Shown: one piece after another, positions 7,315 to 15,535 of the stretch
Layout of the letters: each line of letters opens with the position of its first letter
How positions within the stretch are numbered: position 1 is the stretch's first letter
Origin: DASQUK01 sp035697145
GTDB lineage: Bacteria > Actinomycetota > Acidimicrobiia > Acidimicrobiales > VFJN01
DNA length: 45,088 nt
Assembly: GCA_035697145.1 (NCBI GenBank)
Contig: DASSDL010000084.1
Coordinates: 1-45,088, forward strand
Direction: 5' to 3'
Made by a program: the position numbers and the translations under genes
Notes under the pieces: model-generated
The model's input: the letters and a program-made list of their open reading frames with translations, nothing else
What the model was told of the DNA's origin: nothing
The model's database searches: none

Positions 7315-8838
7315 TCACTCGTAGTGCCGCAGCGAGTCCCGGAGGCTCTCCGGGCTCACCCGTAGGCGGTGGCACACGAGCATCGGGGCGCCTGCCACCT
7401 CGTTGGGGGCGTCCCAGGGGTTGGACACGATGGCGACGGGCCCCAGCGCGTCGCAGTAGCGCTCGACCGTCACCCGCGGATAGCGCACGAAGATGACTGC
7501 GCCCCGGGGCGATCCGTCGTCGGGCCACCAGTCCGCGTAACTGTTGTGGGCCGAGAGCGCGGTGCCCCGCGGTAGGCCCCGTGCGGGGCCGTAGAGGTCG
7601 ATCGCTGCCGCCTCGCCGTAGCTGGCGGTGATGACCCGGAGGCCGGCCTGCTCGTCGGCCGGCAGCACCGTCGCCACCCGGGCCACCTGGTCGACCATCT
7701 CGGGCCAGCCGACCTGCTCGGCCAGCTCGTCGTTGAGATCGTGGAACGCGGCGGCGTACGTGTCGATCGGCGCCACCGGAGCGACGGCAGCTAGCGGGAT
7801 CAAGCCGTTGAGCACGAGCGCGCCGATCAAGGTGTGCCAGCGGCCCGGGTCCGGGCCGGCCCAGCGCTCGGCCGCCACGCCCCCCGCGGCGAGGGCGAGC
7901 ACGTACGTGGGACCGAGGTAGTAGGCCTTTCCCCCCACGACCAGCAGGACGAGGGCGATCGCCGCCACCGCCACCGCCAGGATCCGCCACGGGGATCGCC
8001 GCCACAGCCACACCAGCCCGCCGGCGGCCAGCGGCAACGCCAGCGGGCCGACGAGGGCGATCTGCTGGAGCAGGAAGCCCAACCGACCGTCCTCGTCACG
8101 AACGCTGGCGTTGTTGTTGCGGCTGAACTCCACGGTGGGCCACCCGTTCAGGCCCTGCCACACGAGGTTGGGCAGCCACAGGGCCAGCGCCACCGCCACC
8201 CCGGCTGCCAGCCACGGGCTACGGAGGTGGCGGCGGCCGGCCGGCGTGGCGACGAACCCCGCGGCCAACCCCAATCCGAGCAGAGCCATGGTCCACTTGG
8301 TCTCTAGACCGACCCCGATGGCGACGCCGACGGCCAGCCACCAGCGCGGGTCGGCACGGTCCGCCAGTAGCCGGACCACCATAAGGATTGCCAGTGCCCA
8401 CCACAGCTGGTCGAACACAGCGGTCTGGAACATGCCGCCGGTGGCCAGGAACAGCGGGGCCATGGCCGTCGCCAACGCGGACAACGCCATCGCCCGGCCC
8501 CCACCGCCCAGCTCGCGGGCGATCACCGCCGCCAGGATCACCACGGCGGCGTGGACCGCACCGGCCGCCAACCGCAGAGGCCACAGATGGTTGCCGGCCA
8601 CGGCGGCGATCGCCCTGGCAAGGAGGGGGACGAGCGGTGGTTGGTCGACGTAACCCAGAGCGGGATGGCGACCGGCCGCCAGGTAGTACAGCTCGTCGCG
8701 GTGGAACCCGTAGCGCCCGCTGAGGGCGGCGTGGAACACGAGGACGCCGGCAGCGACGACCAGCACGGTGGACAGGTCGGACCGGGACACTGCCCACGCT
8801 CCGACGCGCACACCCCCCGTCTGCACGTCCGTGATCAT
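7315..8838 (-). CDS. Glycosyltransferase family 39/PMT-type membrane protein
   Basis: A 507-residue multi-pass membrane protein with about ten or more hydrophobic segments. The first periplasmic loop carries FHRDELYYLAAG (Asp48, Glu49) and GYVDQPPLVPLLA, the pattern of ArnT/PMT_2-type glycosyltransferases that use polyprenyl-phosphate sugars at the outer face of the membrane. The C-terminal third is a soluble outer domain (ITASYGEAAAIDLYG, AHNSYADWW, IVSNPWDAPNEV) seen in other actinobacterial members. It probably transfers a sugar to a cell-envelope acceptor. It has no obvious operon partner; the DoxX gene lies 100 bases upstream on the same strand. Confidence 0.85.
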   Translation of the reverse strand: MITDVQTGGVRVGAWAVSRSDLSTVLVVAAGVLVFHAALSGRYGFHRDELYYLAAGRHPALGYVDQPPLVPLLARAIAAVAGNHLWPLRLAAGAVHAAVVILAAVIARELGGGGRAMALSALATAMAPLFLATGGMFQTAVFDQLWWALAILMVVRLLADRADPRWWLAVGVAIGVGLETKWTMALLGLGLAAGFVATPAGRRHLRSPWLAAGVAVALALWLPNLVWQGLNGWPTVEFSRNNNASVRDEDGRLGFLLQQIALVGPLALPLAAGGLVWLWRRSPWRILAVAVAAIALVLLVVGGKAYYLGPTYVLALAAGGVAAERWAGPDPGRWHTLIGALVLNGLIPLAAVAPVAPIDTYAAAFHDLNDELAEQVGWPEMVDQVARVATVLPADEQAGLRVITASYGEAAAIDLYGPARGLPRGTALSAHNSYADWWPDDGSPRGAVIFVRYPRVTVERYCDALGPVAIVSNPWDAPNEVAGAPMLVCHRLRVSPESLRDSLRHYE

Positions 8839-8938
8839 GCCCGAGGCGCGGCAGTGCCACCGCCCCTGGCCTCGCAGCGTGAGGTGTTGACCAGCGGCGT
8901 TCGGGACGTTCCGCGACAGTCAGCGCAGGCCGCCGCCC
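8839..8938. other. Intergenic spacer between doxX and glycosyltransferase
   Basis: This 100-base gap lies between two leftward genes. A GC-rich hairpin (GCGG with CCGC around a short loop) occurs shortly before the glycosyltransferase start. No clear promoter or coding sequence is visible. Confidence 0.3.
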
Positions 8939-9481
8939 CTAAAACGTCGTGTCGGCCTCGGCGGCAGCGCGCGTCGGCGGGTGGTAGACGAAGGCCAACA
9001 GGACGGCGGCCAGGCCGATGCCGCCGGCCACGGCGATGATGAAGCCCGCGGGCCCGTTGAGGTCGATGCCGATGGCGTTGTCGAGGCTCCAGTCGCCGGC
9101 GCCGATCGTGGCCAGGACCGCGCCGATGGTGCCGAGCACTGCCACGTACTCCCAGCCGTTGGCCGTGATCAACAGGCCCTGGCCCCGGTGCACGGTCCAG
9201 AAGGCGACCGCCATGAGCCCGACGACCCCCATGCCGGCGAAGGTGGTCAGGAATCCGAGGGTGATGCAGACGCCGGTGGCGAGTTCGCCGAACGCAGAGA
9301 GGCGGGCGTGCACGTGGCCCGGACGCATCCCCATGGACTCGAACCATCCGGCGGTGCCTTCGAGCTTGCCCCCTCGGGTGATCTTGGCGAAGCCATGGAA
9401 GGCGAAGATCGGCCCGATGACGAGCCGGAGGATGAGCATGGCGAAATTGAGCTGATCGGGTGTGGGCAGGTTCTCATGCAT
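8939..9481 (-). CDS. DoxX-family membrane protein
   Basis: A 180-residue protein with four hydrophobic helices. The first is LVIGPIFAFHGFAKI, with the family's G..F..HG..K signature, followed by GWFESMGM and a helix starting with an acidic residue (GELATGVCITLGF), which are the DoxX landmarks. In mycobacteria DoxX forms a membrane complex with SodA and SseA that handles oxidative and thiol stress; elsewhere it is quinol-oxidase-related or unknown. Here no SodA or SseA is nearby, so only the family can be given. It is divergent from the ABC1 kinase gene across 94 bases. Confidence 0.85.
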   Translation of the reverse strand: MHENLPTPDQLNFAMLILRLVIGPIFAFHGFAKITRGGKLEGTAGWFESMGMRPGHVHARLSAFGELATGVCITLGFLTTFAGMGVVGLMAVAFWTVHRGQGLLITANGWEYVAVLGTIGAVLATIGAGDWSLDNAIGIDLNGPAGFIIAVAGGIGLAAVLLAFVYHPPTRAAAEADTTF

Positions 9482-9561
9482 GGCGGCGGTTCCCCGGTGC
9501 TCCTCGAGGTTCGGTTGAAGCGCGGGCTACCTTACGACAACGTCCGATGGGGGCCGGTCGG

Positions 9562-9567
9562 TAGGCT
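9562..9567 (+). promoter_or_regulatory. Probable -10 element of the ABC1 gene
   Basis: TAGGCT lies 8 bases before the ATG at 9576. The spacing leaves no room for a Shine-Dalgarno site, so a leaderless message is likely. Confidence 0.4.
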
Positions 9568-9575
9568 CCGGCGCC

Positions 9576-11081
9576 ATGTCAACCCCCGGGTCGAGCATGC
9601 GCCGTGCACTCACGGTGGGTTTCATCGTGGGCGCGGCCATCGCCACCGTCGCGGCCATTCGACAGGCCGGCAGGGCCCGGCACCGCGACCACGCCGTCAC
9701 CCCGATCTCGGCGCGCACCCGAAATCAGCGGCGGGTCGCGCTGGCCCGGATGGGCGCGCGGGCGGGCGCCGACTTCGCGCTCCACCGTGCCCGGCGGACC
9801 TTTGCCGGCGCCGAACGCCGGGTCGAGCTCGACCGAAGCTTCGAGCTGCGCACGGCCGACCAGGTGGCCCAGGCGCTCGGCAACATGAAGGGCGCGTTCA
9901 TGAAGCTGGGCCAGATGGCCTCATACCTCGACACTGGGCTGCCCGACCACGTGCGCCAGGCGCTCCAGGGTCTGCAGCAGGATGCACCGCCCATGTCACC
10001 CGAGCTCGCCGCCGGCGTCGTGGAGCAAGAGCTGGGCGCCGCCCCCGACCGAGTGTTCCTGGAATGGGATCCGCTGCCCATCGCCGCCGCGTCGATCGGC
10101 CAGGTCCACCGGGCCATCACCCGGGACGGGCGCGCGGTGGCGGTCAAGGTCCAGTACCCGGGGGTCGACGATGCCATCAGCTCGGACCTCGACAGCGCCG
10201 GACTGATCTTCGGCGCCATGGGCCTGGCGCTGTCGGGCTTCGAGCCGGCCCCGCTGGTCGAGGAGATTCGGGCCCGGGTCATCGAGGAGCTCGACTACGC
10301 CAACGAGGCCCGTAACCAGCAGCTGTTCGCGGACTTCTACCGAGGGCATCCGTTCATCCACGTGCCCGACGTGCTCATGACGTTGTCGACCGCCCGGGTG
10401 CTGACCACCGAGCTGGGCGAGGGCGTGCGCTTCGAAGAGATGTCGGCCTGGGACCAGGACGAACGCAACCAGGCGGCCGAGGCCATCTACCGGTTCGTGT
10501 TCCGCAGCCTCTACCGGCTCCAGGCGTTCAACGGGGACCCCCACCCCGGCAACTACCTGTTCCGCCCCGGTGGCCAGGTCACCTTCCTCGACTTCGGGCT
10601 GGTCAAGCACTTCACGCCCGCCGACATCGAACTGTTCGGCGACATGATCCGGGCGATGGTCAACGACCGCGACACGGCGCGCTACCGGGAGATCGTGGAG
10701 CGGATCGGCATGCTGCGCCCAGGCACTCCGGTATCCGACCGGCAGGTGCACGACTACTTCAGTCACTTCTACGAGTTCGTCATGCACGACGAGGAGGTGA
10801 CGATCACCCCCCAGTGGTCGACCGACGCCCTGTCGCGCTACTTCGACCCCACCGGCCCGTACGGACCGATCATCAAAGCGGCCAATCTGCCCGCCAGCTT
10901 CGTCGTCATCCAGCGGATCAACCTCGGTCTGATGGCCATCCTCGGCGACCTGCGAGCCACCGCGAACTTCCGCGGCATCGCCAACGAGCTGTGGCCGTGG
11001 GTCAACGGCGCCCCGTCGACCGAGATGGGCAAGGCCGAGGCCGACTGGCTGGCCACCGGCCGACATCGCCGATCGAGCTGA
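9576..11081 (+). CDS. ABC1/AarF/UbiB-family atypical kinase
   Basis: A 501-residue protein. One N-terminal hydrophobic segment (about residues 11-28) anchors it to the membrane. The KxGQ motif is at residues 110-113 (KLGQ), the Ala-rich nucleotide loop with ASIGQVHRA at about 170-180, the ATP Lys at 191 (VAVKVQYPG), and the metal-binding NGDPHPGNYLF and FLDFGLVK motifs follow. All landmarks of the UbiB/ADCK family are intact, so it probably binds ATP and may act as an ATPase or kinase in quinone or lipid metabolism. Actinobacteria use menaquinone, so a ubiquinone role is unlikely. The rightward nuclease-like pair starts 42 bases downstream and may be co-transcribed or use its own promoter. 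Confidence 0.92.
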   Translation: MSTPGSSMRRALTVGFIVGAAIATVAAIRQAGRARHRDHAVTPISARTRNQRRVALARMGARAGADFALHRARRTFAGAERRVELDRSFELRTADQVAQALGNMKGAFMKLGQMASYLDTGLPDHVRQALQGLQQDAPPMSPELAAGVVEQELGAAPDRVFLEWDPLPIAAASIGQVHRAITRDGRAVAVKVQYPGVDDAISSDLDSAGLIFGAMGLALSGFEPAPLVEEIRARVIEELDYANEARNQQLFADFYRGHPFIHVPDVLMTLSTARVLTTELGEGVRFEEMSAWDQDERNQAAEAIYRFVFRSLYRLQAFNGDPHPGNYLFRPGGQVTFLDFGLVKHFTPADIELFGDMIRAMVNDRDTARYREIVERIGMLRPGTPVSDRQVHDYFSHFYEFVMHDEEVTITPQWSTDALSRYFDPTGPYGPIIKAANLPASFVVIQRINLGLMAILGDLRATANFRGIANELWPWVNGAPSTEMGKAEADWLATGRHRRSS

Positions 11082-11111
11082 CGGTCCCTGCGGCGCCCTC
11101 GGGCCGATCCC

Positions 11112-11117
11112 TACCAT
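11112..11117 (+). promoter_or_regulatory. Probable -10 element of the nuclease pair
   Basis: TACCAT lies 6 bases before the GTG at 11124. This fits the leaderless pattern of several other genes here. Confidence 0.35.
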
Positions 11118-11123
11118 GCGTCA

Positions 11124-12014
11124 GTGGTCGAGGCGCTGGGCGACGTGCTGGCGGGGCCGCTGCACCCCCCCTCCCCCGAGGGCATCGCGGCGTTGCGCGC
11201 CGAGCTCGACGACGCCGCCCGCGCCGCCACCGTCGTGGGTGGTTGGAGCCAGGACGAGCCGCTCCGCCTGTCGAAGCACCTGGTGACCGGGCTGCTGAGG
11301 TGCCCGCGCCGGGTGCTCGGCGAGGAGCAGGGCACGAGCGACGACGTCGTCGTGGGGTGGATGGTCGACGCCGCCGCCAAGCTGGGCACGGTGTCGCCCC
11401 GGCGGGCCGTCACCGTCGACGCGGCCGTGGCGTTTCTCACCGCCCTCGGCGACAGCACCGTGACCGACCACTTGGCGGACCTGGGGCCGGAGGCGGCGCG
11501 GCTGAAGACCGACGCCGCCGTGCGCATCGACCGGCTGGTGGCGTCGGGGTTGACCGTGCTCGACCCGGCCTGGTGGCCACGCGTCGAGGATCCCGTTCGG
11601 GTGGCGTTGGCCGCCGGCGCCGTCACCGTCGCGGGACGCATCGACGTGCTGTTGGGCGGGGCCCCCACCGGCCGTCCGGTGGTGATCGTGGAGGTCAAGG
11701 GCGGCCGCTGGTACGACGGCATGCGGGGCGACGGCCACCTCTATGCCCTGATGGTGGCGCTGCGCGACGGCGAGGCCCCGGCCAGTGCCGTGACGATCGT
11801 GACGGACGGCACCACCCACGTCGAGCCCATCCGTCCCGCACTGCTGCAGCACGCCGCCGAGCGGCTCGACGAGGCGATGGGCATCGCCGCCCGGTTGGCG
11901 GCCGGCGAGCCGCCGGCGATGCACCCGGGTGCCCATTGCCAGCACTGCCCCGTCCGTCCGGACTGCCCGGTCGGCAGGGCCTGGCGGCCGGGGACGGCGG
12001 ACGACGCGTCGTGA
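11124..12014 (+). CDS. Cas4/AddB-like Fe-S PD-(D/E)XK nuclease
   Basis: A 296-residue protein. Near the N-terminus RLSKHLVTGLLRCPRRVL (Cys60) is the family's entry motif, and the C-terminus has Cys272-x2-Cys275-x5-Cys281. One early cysteine plus a late three-cysteine group is the iron-sulphur layout of Cas4 and AddB. The nuclease core is visible as GRIDVL (Asp174), a strand ending EVKGG (Glu190, Lys192), and a helix RGDGHLYALM. It should therefore be a metal-dependent DNA exo- or endonuclease with a 4Fe-4S staple. There is no CRISPR array, cas1/cas2 or helicase nearby. The GTG at 11124 is the only good start. Its stop overlaps the next start as GTGA, so the two proteins are probably made together. 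Confidence 0.78.
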   Translation: MVEALGDVLAGPLHPPSPEGIAALRAELDDAARAATVVGGWSQDEPLRLSKHLVTGLLRCPRRVLGEEQGTSDDVVVGWMVDAAAKLGTVSPRRAVTVDAAVAFLTALGDSTVTDHLADLGPEAARLKTDAAVRIDRLVASGLTVLDPAWWPRVEDPVRVALAAGAVTVAGRIDVLLGGAPTGRPVVIVEVKGGRWYDGMRGDGHLYALMVALRDGEAPASAVTIVTDGTTHVEPIRPALLQHAAERLDEAMGIAARLAAGEPPAMHPGAHCQHCPVRPDCPVGRAWRPGTADDAS

Positions 12015-13030
12015 CCGTCGACGACCCGGTGGGGACCGCCGATCGCCTGCGGGCCGGCGTGGCCGAGCGGATCGCCGGCGAGCTCGCCGGCGCTGCGGTT
12101 CCCGTGGGCGACGTCTACCTCGGGTGGGGGGCCGCCCTGGAGGCGGCGACGTGCCCAGCTCGCTACCGAGCCCAGGGTGCCCAGGGCTGGGCGTTCCCCG
12201 GCTGGTCGCCACCGTTGGCGGCCGGCGCCTGCGGACGGGCCGCGCTCGCGCACCACATGGCCCGGGCCGATCTGGCGGGCCGGCCAGCGACGCTGCCCAC
12301 GCCGCTCGATGCCATCAGGGCGTGGATGCGGTCGCTGCGCACGCAGGCCGAGGCCGGCGCCCGCGCGGCACCGCCCGTCGAGCGGTCGAGCGTGGGCGAC
12401 TGGATCGCCGAGACCTGGGCGGCCGGCGACTCCGCCACCCTGGCCGCGGTGGCCGCCACCGCCGGTCGCTGGCTGGCGGGGTTCATCCGGGTGCTGGGCT
12501 GGCCGCTCCCGACGCAGCTCACCCTGCTCAACGCCCCGGGCCCGGTGGCGGTTCCGGCGCCGTCGTGGCGGCCCGACAAGGCCTCGCCGGTGACGGTGGC
12601 GTGCGGTGCGGACGGCCGGATCGGCAAGGTGACTGGCGCGGGCGGGTTCGTGTTGGTCGTCCACCGGGTGACGACCGGCGGCGACGGCGCCCTGCGGGAC
12701 CGGGCGGCATTCGAGGCCGCTGCGGGTTCGCTGGCCATTGGTGTCGTACCCGCATCCGTCCTGGTCACCGCCGGTGACACCGGAGAGCGGGTGACGGCAC
12801 CCGTCGACCACCAGCTCTTGGCCCTCGGCGCGAACCGGATCGTCGCCGTGGTCACGCAGCGCGCCATCGCCGCCGAGCGAGGCTTCGATCCTGCCGACGC
12901 CACGCCGTCCCCGGCCTGCCGCCGCTGCGACCACCTGGCCGACTGCCCGCCCGGCCAGGCATGGATGGCCGCGGCCGGCCGCTGGCGCGGCGGGCTGCCG
13001 GTGATACCGCCAGTCCGAGCAGGCCTTTGA
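12011..13030 (+). CDS. Cysteine-cluster partner protein, probable pseudo-nuclease
   Basis: A 339-residue protein that starts with a GTG inside the previous gene's stop. It repeats the cysteine layout of its neighbour: Cys48 in CPARYRAQ, and Cys303-x2-Cys306-x5-Cys312 close to the C-terminus. Where the neighbour has GRID, this protein has GRIG (residues 202-205), and where the neighbour has EVK there is VHRV, so the nuclease Asp, Glu and Lys appear to be lost. The best reading is a degenerate paralogue that keeps the Fe-S domain and serves as a DNA-binding or structural subunit, as AddB relates to AddA. This is inference from motif layout; overall similarity is low. It ends three bases from the convergent thiD. 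Confidence 0.6.
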   Translation: MTVDDPVGTADRLRAGVAERIAGELAGAAVPVGDVYLGWGAALEAATCPARYRAQGAQGWAFPGWSPPLAAGACGRAALAHHMARADLAGRPATLPTPLDAIRAWMRSLRTQAEAGARAAPPVERSSVGDWIAETWAAGDSATLAAVAATAGRWLAGFIRVLGWPLPTQLTLLNAPGPVAVPAPSWRPDKASPVTVACGADGRIGKVTGAGGFVLVVHRVTTGGDGALRDRAAFEAAAGSLAIGVVPASVLVTAGDTGERVTAPVDHQLLALGANRIVAVVTQRAIAAERGFDPADATPSPACRRCDHLADCPPGQAWMAAAGRWRGGLPVIPPVRAGL

Positions 13031-13033
13031 GTG

Positions 13034-13855
13034 CTACGACCAGCCGCCGAGCTTGCCTACCGGGCCGTGGCCACCACCCAGCGCCCAGCGTGCCGACCGC
13101 TCCAGGCCGTCGTGCACGAATCGCTTGGCGGCTCGCAGGGCGTCGAGCACCGGCAAGCCCCGAGCCAGTCCGGCGACGGTGGCGGCGCCGAAGCTGCAAC
13201 CGGTGCCGTGGTCGTTGCGGGTGTCGATGTGCGGCAGGCACAACTCGGTGATGTCGCCGGTGGCGGACTCGACCACGACGTCGCAGGCGGCATCCTTCGC
13301 CGCCAGGTGGCCGCCCTTGACCACCACCCACCCCGGCCCCCACTCCGCAAGCTTCCCGGCCGCCCGGCGGGCATCGTCGAGCGACTCGACCGGCGCACCG
13401 AGCAGCGCCTGCGCCTCGCGCGTGTTGGGCGTGACCACGAGGGCGTGGGGGAACAGCGCCTCGCGGTAGGCGGTCTCGGCACCGGGGTCGAGCAGGCGGG
13501 CACCCGTCGACGACACCAGCACGGGGTCGACCACCAGGTTGGGCAAGCGGCCGGCGGCGGCGTACTCGGCCACCGCCAGGACCACCTCCTCGGTCGCCAG
13601 CATGCCGGTCTTGACCGCCGCCACCGGCAGGTCCGCGAGCACGGCGTCGAGCTGCGCCCGCAGGAACTCGACCGGCGGCACGTGCACGCTGCTCACCCCG
13701 ACCGTGTTCTGCGCGGTCAGCGCGGTGACGGCGCTGGCGCCGTGCACGCCCAGCGCTGCGAACGTCACCAGGTCGGCCTGGATGCCGGCACCGCCGCCCG
13801 AGTCGGACCCCGCGATGGTCAGCGCCACCGCCGGCGTCCCCCGCCCGTCAGCCAT
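13034..13855 (-). CDS. thiD: Hydroxymethylpyrimidine (phosphate) kinase
   Basis: A 273-residue ribokinase-fold enzyme that phosphorylates HMP and HMP-P to give HMP-PP for thiamine synthesis. Landmarks: the N-terminal TIAGSDSGGGAGIQADL, QNTVGV, AVKTGML, VVDPVLVSSTGARLL, TPN, VVVKGGH and the anion-hole motif HGTGCSFGAA. It is the last gene of the leftward thiamine operon, overlapping tenI by 8 bases. No ThiE domain is fused to it, unlike some ThiD-ThiE bifunctional proteins. Confidence 0.96.
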   Translation of the reverse strand: MADGRGTPAVALTIAGSDSGGGAGIQADLVTFAALGVHGASAVTALTAQNTVGVSSVHVPPVEFLRAQLDAVLADLPVAAVKTGMLATEEVVLAVAEYAAAGRLPNLVVDPVLVSSTGARLLDPGAETAYREALFPHALVVTPNTREAQALLGAPVESLDDARRAAGKLAEWGPGWVVVKGGHLAAKDAACDVVVESATGDITELCLPHIDTRNDHGTGCSFGAATVAGLARGLPVLDALRAAKRFVHDGLERSARWALGGGHGPVGKLGGWS

Positions 13856-14519
13856 CGCCCCTCCCTGCGGCTGCGGCGGACGCCGCAGCCGCCATCCCGT
13901 TGCGAAGGGACGTCACGACCGCACCCGGGTCGTCCGCCCGCATGACCATTCCCATCACGGCCACGCCGGAGGCGCCGGCAGCCAGGCAGGCCGCGGCCTG
14001 CGGCGGTCCGATCCCCCCGAGCGCGTAGACGGCCAGCGGCGATCCCACCCCGGCAACGGCCCGGCAGCCGGCCGCCAGCCCGTCGATGCCCAGCGCCGGT
14101 CCGTAGCCCGGCTTGGACGTCGTAGCGAACACCGGCGAGAACGTGGCGTAGTCGGCGGTGCCCCGCCTGGCCGCGACCACGAGCTCGCCGAGTGTGTGGC
14201 ACGACCGCCCGACCCGAAGCCCCGCGGCCGGGTCGTCGTCCGGCCAGGGATCGTCGGCTGCGAGGTGGACGCCGGCGGCTCCGACCGCGCGGGCCAGTGT
14301 CACGTCGCCGGCGACGATGAGCCCCGCCCCCGCCGCCGCCGTCACGGTCCGTAGGTTCACCGCCAGGCTGTGGCGGTCGGCCGGTGGCAGGTCCTTCTCC
14401 CGCAGCAGGACCGTGGGCGCGCCTGCACCCACGGCCGCACTCACCACCTCGACGAGGTCGTGGCCGGCGCCTGCGGCCATGTGGCGGTCCGTGAGGACCA
14501 GCAGTCCCGGCACCGTCAC
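13848..14519 (-). CDS. tenI: TenI-like thiazole tautomerase (ThiE paralogue)
   Basis: A 223-residue TIM-barrel protein of the ThiE/TenI superfamily. It keeps LLREKDL (residues 38-44) but has AGD at 70-72 where ThiE has NDR. It carries GRSCHTLGELVVAA with His108, which matches the GRSVHSLEEA segment and catalytic His of Bacillus TenI. TenI aromatizes the thiazole tautomer made by ThiG. A separate, more canonical ThiE is encoded upstream in the same operon, which supports this split. The GTG at 14519 is chosen because the thiG stop is 4 bases upstream and alternatives would run back into thiG. A second ThiE activity cannot be excluded. Confidence 0.8.
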   Translation of the reverse strand: MTVPGLLVLTDRHMAAGAGHDLVEVVSAAVGAGAPTVLLREKDLPPADRHSLAVNLRTVTAAAGAGLIVAGDVTLARAVGAAGVHLAADDPWPDDDPAAGLRVGRSCHTLGELVVAARRGTADYATFSPVFATTSKPGYGPALGIDGLAAGCRAVAGVGSPLAVYALGGIGPPQAAACLAAGASGVAVMGMVMRADDPGAVVTSLRNGMAAAASAAAAGRGDG

Positions 14520-14523
14520 GGCG

Positions 14524-15315
14524 TCATCCCAGGTCGGCCAGGCCTTCGTCGCTGGTCGACGCCTCGGCGTAGAGCCGCCGGGGGATGCGGCCCGCCCTGC
14601 GAGCCAGCCGGCCGGCCTCGACTGCATGGCGCATGGCGCTGGCCATGCGGACCGGGTCGCGGGCGCGGGTGACGGCCGTGGCGAGCAGCACGGCGTCGCA
14701 GCCCAGCTCCATGGCCCGGGCGGCGTCGGACGCGGTGCCGATGCCGGCGTCGAGCACCACCGGCACTCCCGCGGCCTCGAGGATCATCGCCAGGTTGTAG
14801 GGGTTCCGGATGCCCATCCCGCTGCCGATGGGGGACCCCAGCGGCATGACGGCGGCGACACCGGCGTCCTCCAGGCGGCGTGCCAGCACCGGGTCGTCGT
14901 TGGTGTAGGCCAGCACCACGAAACGGTCGTCGACCAGCTGCTCGGCGGCGTCGAGCAGCTCGACCGGGTCGGGCAGCAGCGTGCGCTCGTCGGCCACGAC
15001 TTCGAGCTTCACCCAGTCCGTCTCCAGTGCCTCCCGACCCAGCTGGGCCGTGCGCACCGCGTCGCGGGCGGTGAAGCAGCCGGCGGTGTTGGGCAGCGGG
15101 CGGATGCCGGTGCGGCGCAGCACGTCGAAGAGCGAGCCGGGTGCCGACGGGTCGACGCGGCGCAACGCCACGGTGGTGATCTCGGTGCCTGACGCCCTCA
15201 GCGCCTCCTCGAGTAGGTCGAGGTTCGGGGCGCCGCCGGTGCCCAGGATCAGCCGCGACCGGAACGACTCGCCGGCGATCACCAGAGGGTCGGAATGCAG
15301 CTCGATGGTGGTCAA
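14524..15315 (-). CDS. thiG: Thiazole synthase
   Basis: A 263-residue enzyme that forms the thiamine thiazole from DXP, dehydroglycine and ThiS thiocarboxylate. Lys103 in DWVKLEV is the Schiff-base lysine; PNTAGCFTARDAVRTA and AVMPLGSPIGSGMGI are family signatures. The start is TTG at 15315, a rare codon, supported by GGGAGG about 8 bases upstream and by the absence of a nearby ATG in frame. It sits 4 bases after thiS, so synthase and sulphur carrier are made together. Confidence 0.96.
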   Translation of the reverse strand: MTTIELHSDPLVIAGESFRSRLILGTGGAPNLDLLEEALRASGTEITTVALRRVDPSAPGSLFDVLRRTGIRPLPNTAGCFTARDAVRTAQLGREALETDWVKLEVVADERTLLPDPVELLDAAEQLVDDRFVVLAYTNDDPVLARRLEDAGVAAVMPLGSPIGSGMGIRNPYNLAMILEAAGVPVVLDAGIGTASDAARAMELGCDAVLLATAVTRARDPVRMASAMRHAVEAGRLARRAGRIPRRLYAEASTSDEGLADLG

Positions 15316-15319
15316 TCCT

Positions 15320-15535
15320 TCAGCCTCCCTGGGCGATCGAAAGGATCTCGACGTGCTCGCCCGCGGCCAGCGAGCGCTCCCCCCAGGTCCGCCGCGTCAC
15401 GACTTCGCCGTCCACCGCCACGGCCACGCCCCGCGGTTCGATGTCGAGCAGCGCGAGCAGCCCCGAAACACTGGTCCCGACCGGCAGCTCGGTCTCCTCG
15501 CCGTTGACGGTCACGCGCAACGCGATGGCCTTCAC
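15320..15535 (-). CDS. thiS: Thiamine sulphur-carrier protein ThiS
   Basis: A 71-residue beta-grasp protein ending in Gly-Gly, the C-terminus that is adenylated and turned into a thiocarboxylate to donate sulphur to the thiazole. It begins VTVNGEETELP and has VAVAVDGEVVTRRTW and HVEILSIAQGG, all typical. The GTG start at 15535 overlaps the thiO stop (GTGA). ThiF, the activating enzyme, is not in the window and must lie elsewhere or be replaced by a MoeB-type protein. Confidence 0.95.
   Translation of the reverse strand: MKAIALRVTVNGEETELPVGTSVSGLLALLDIEPRGVAVAVDGEVVTRRTWGERSLAAGEHVEILSIAQGG

Noticed and set aside
11124..13030. The nuclease pair as part of a CRISPR-Cas locus
   Set aside because: No direct-repeat array and no cas1, cas2 or interference gene is present in the window; only the Cas4-like fold is shared.
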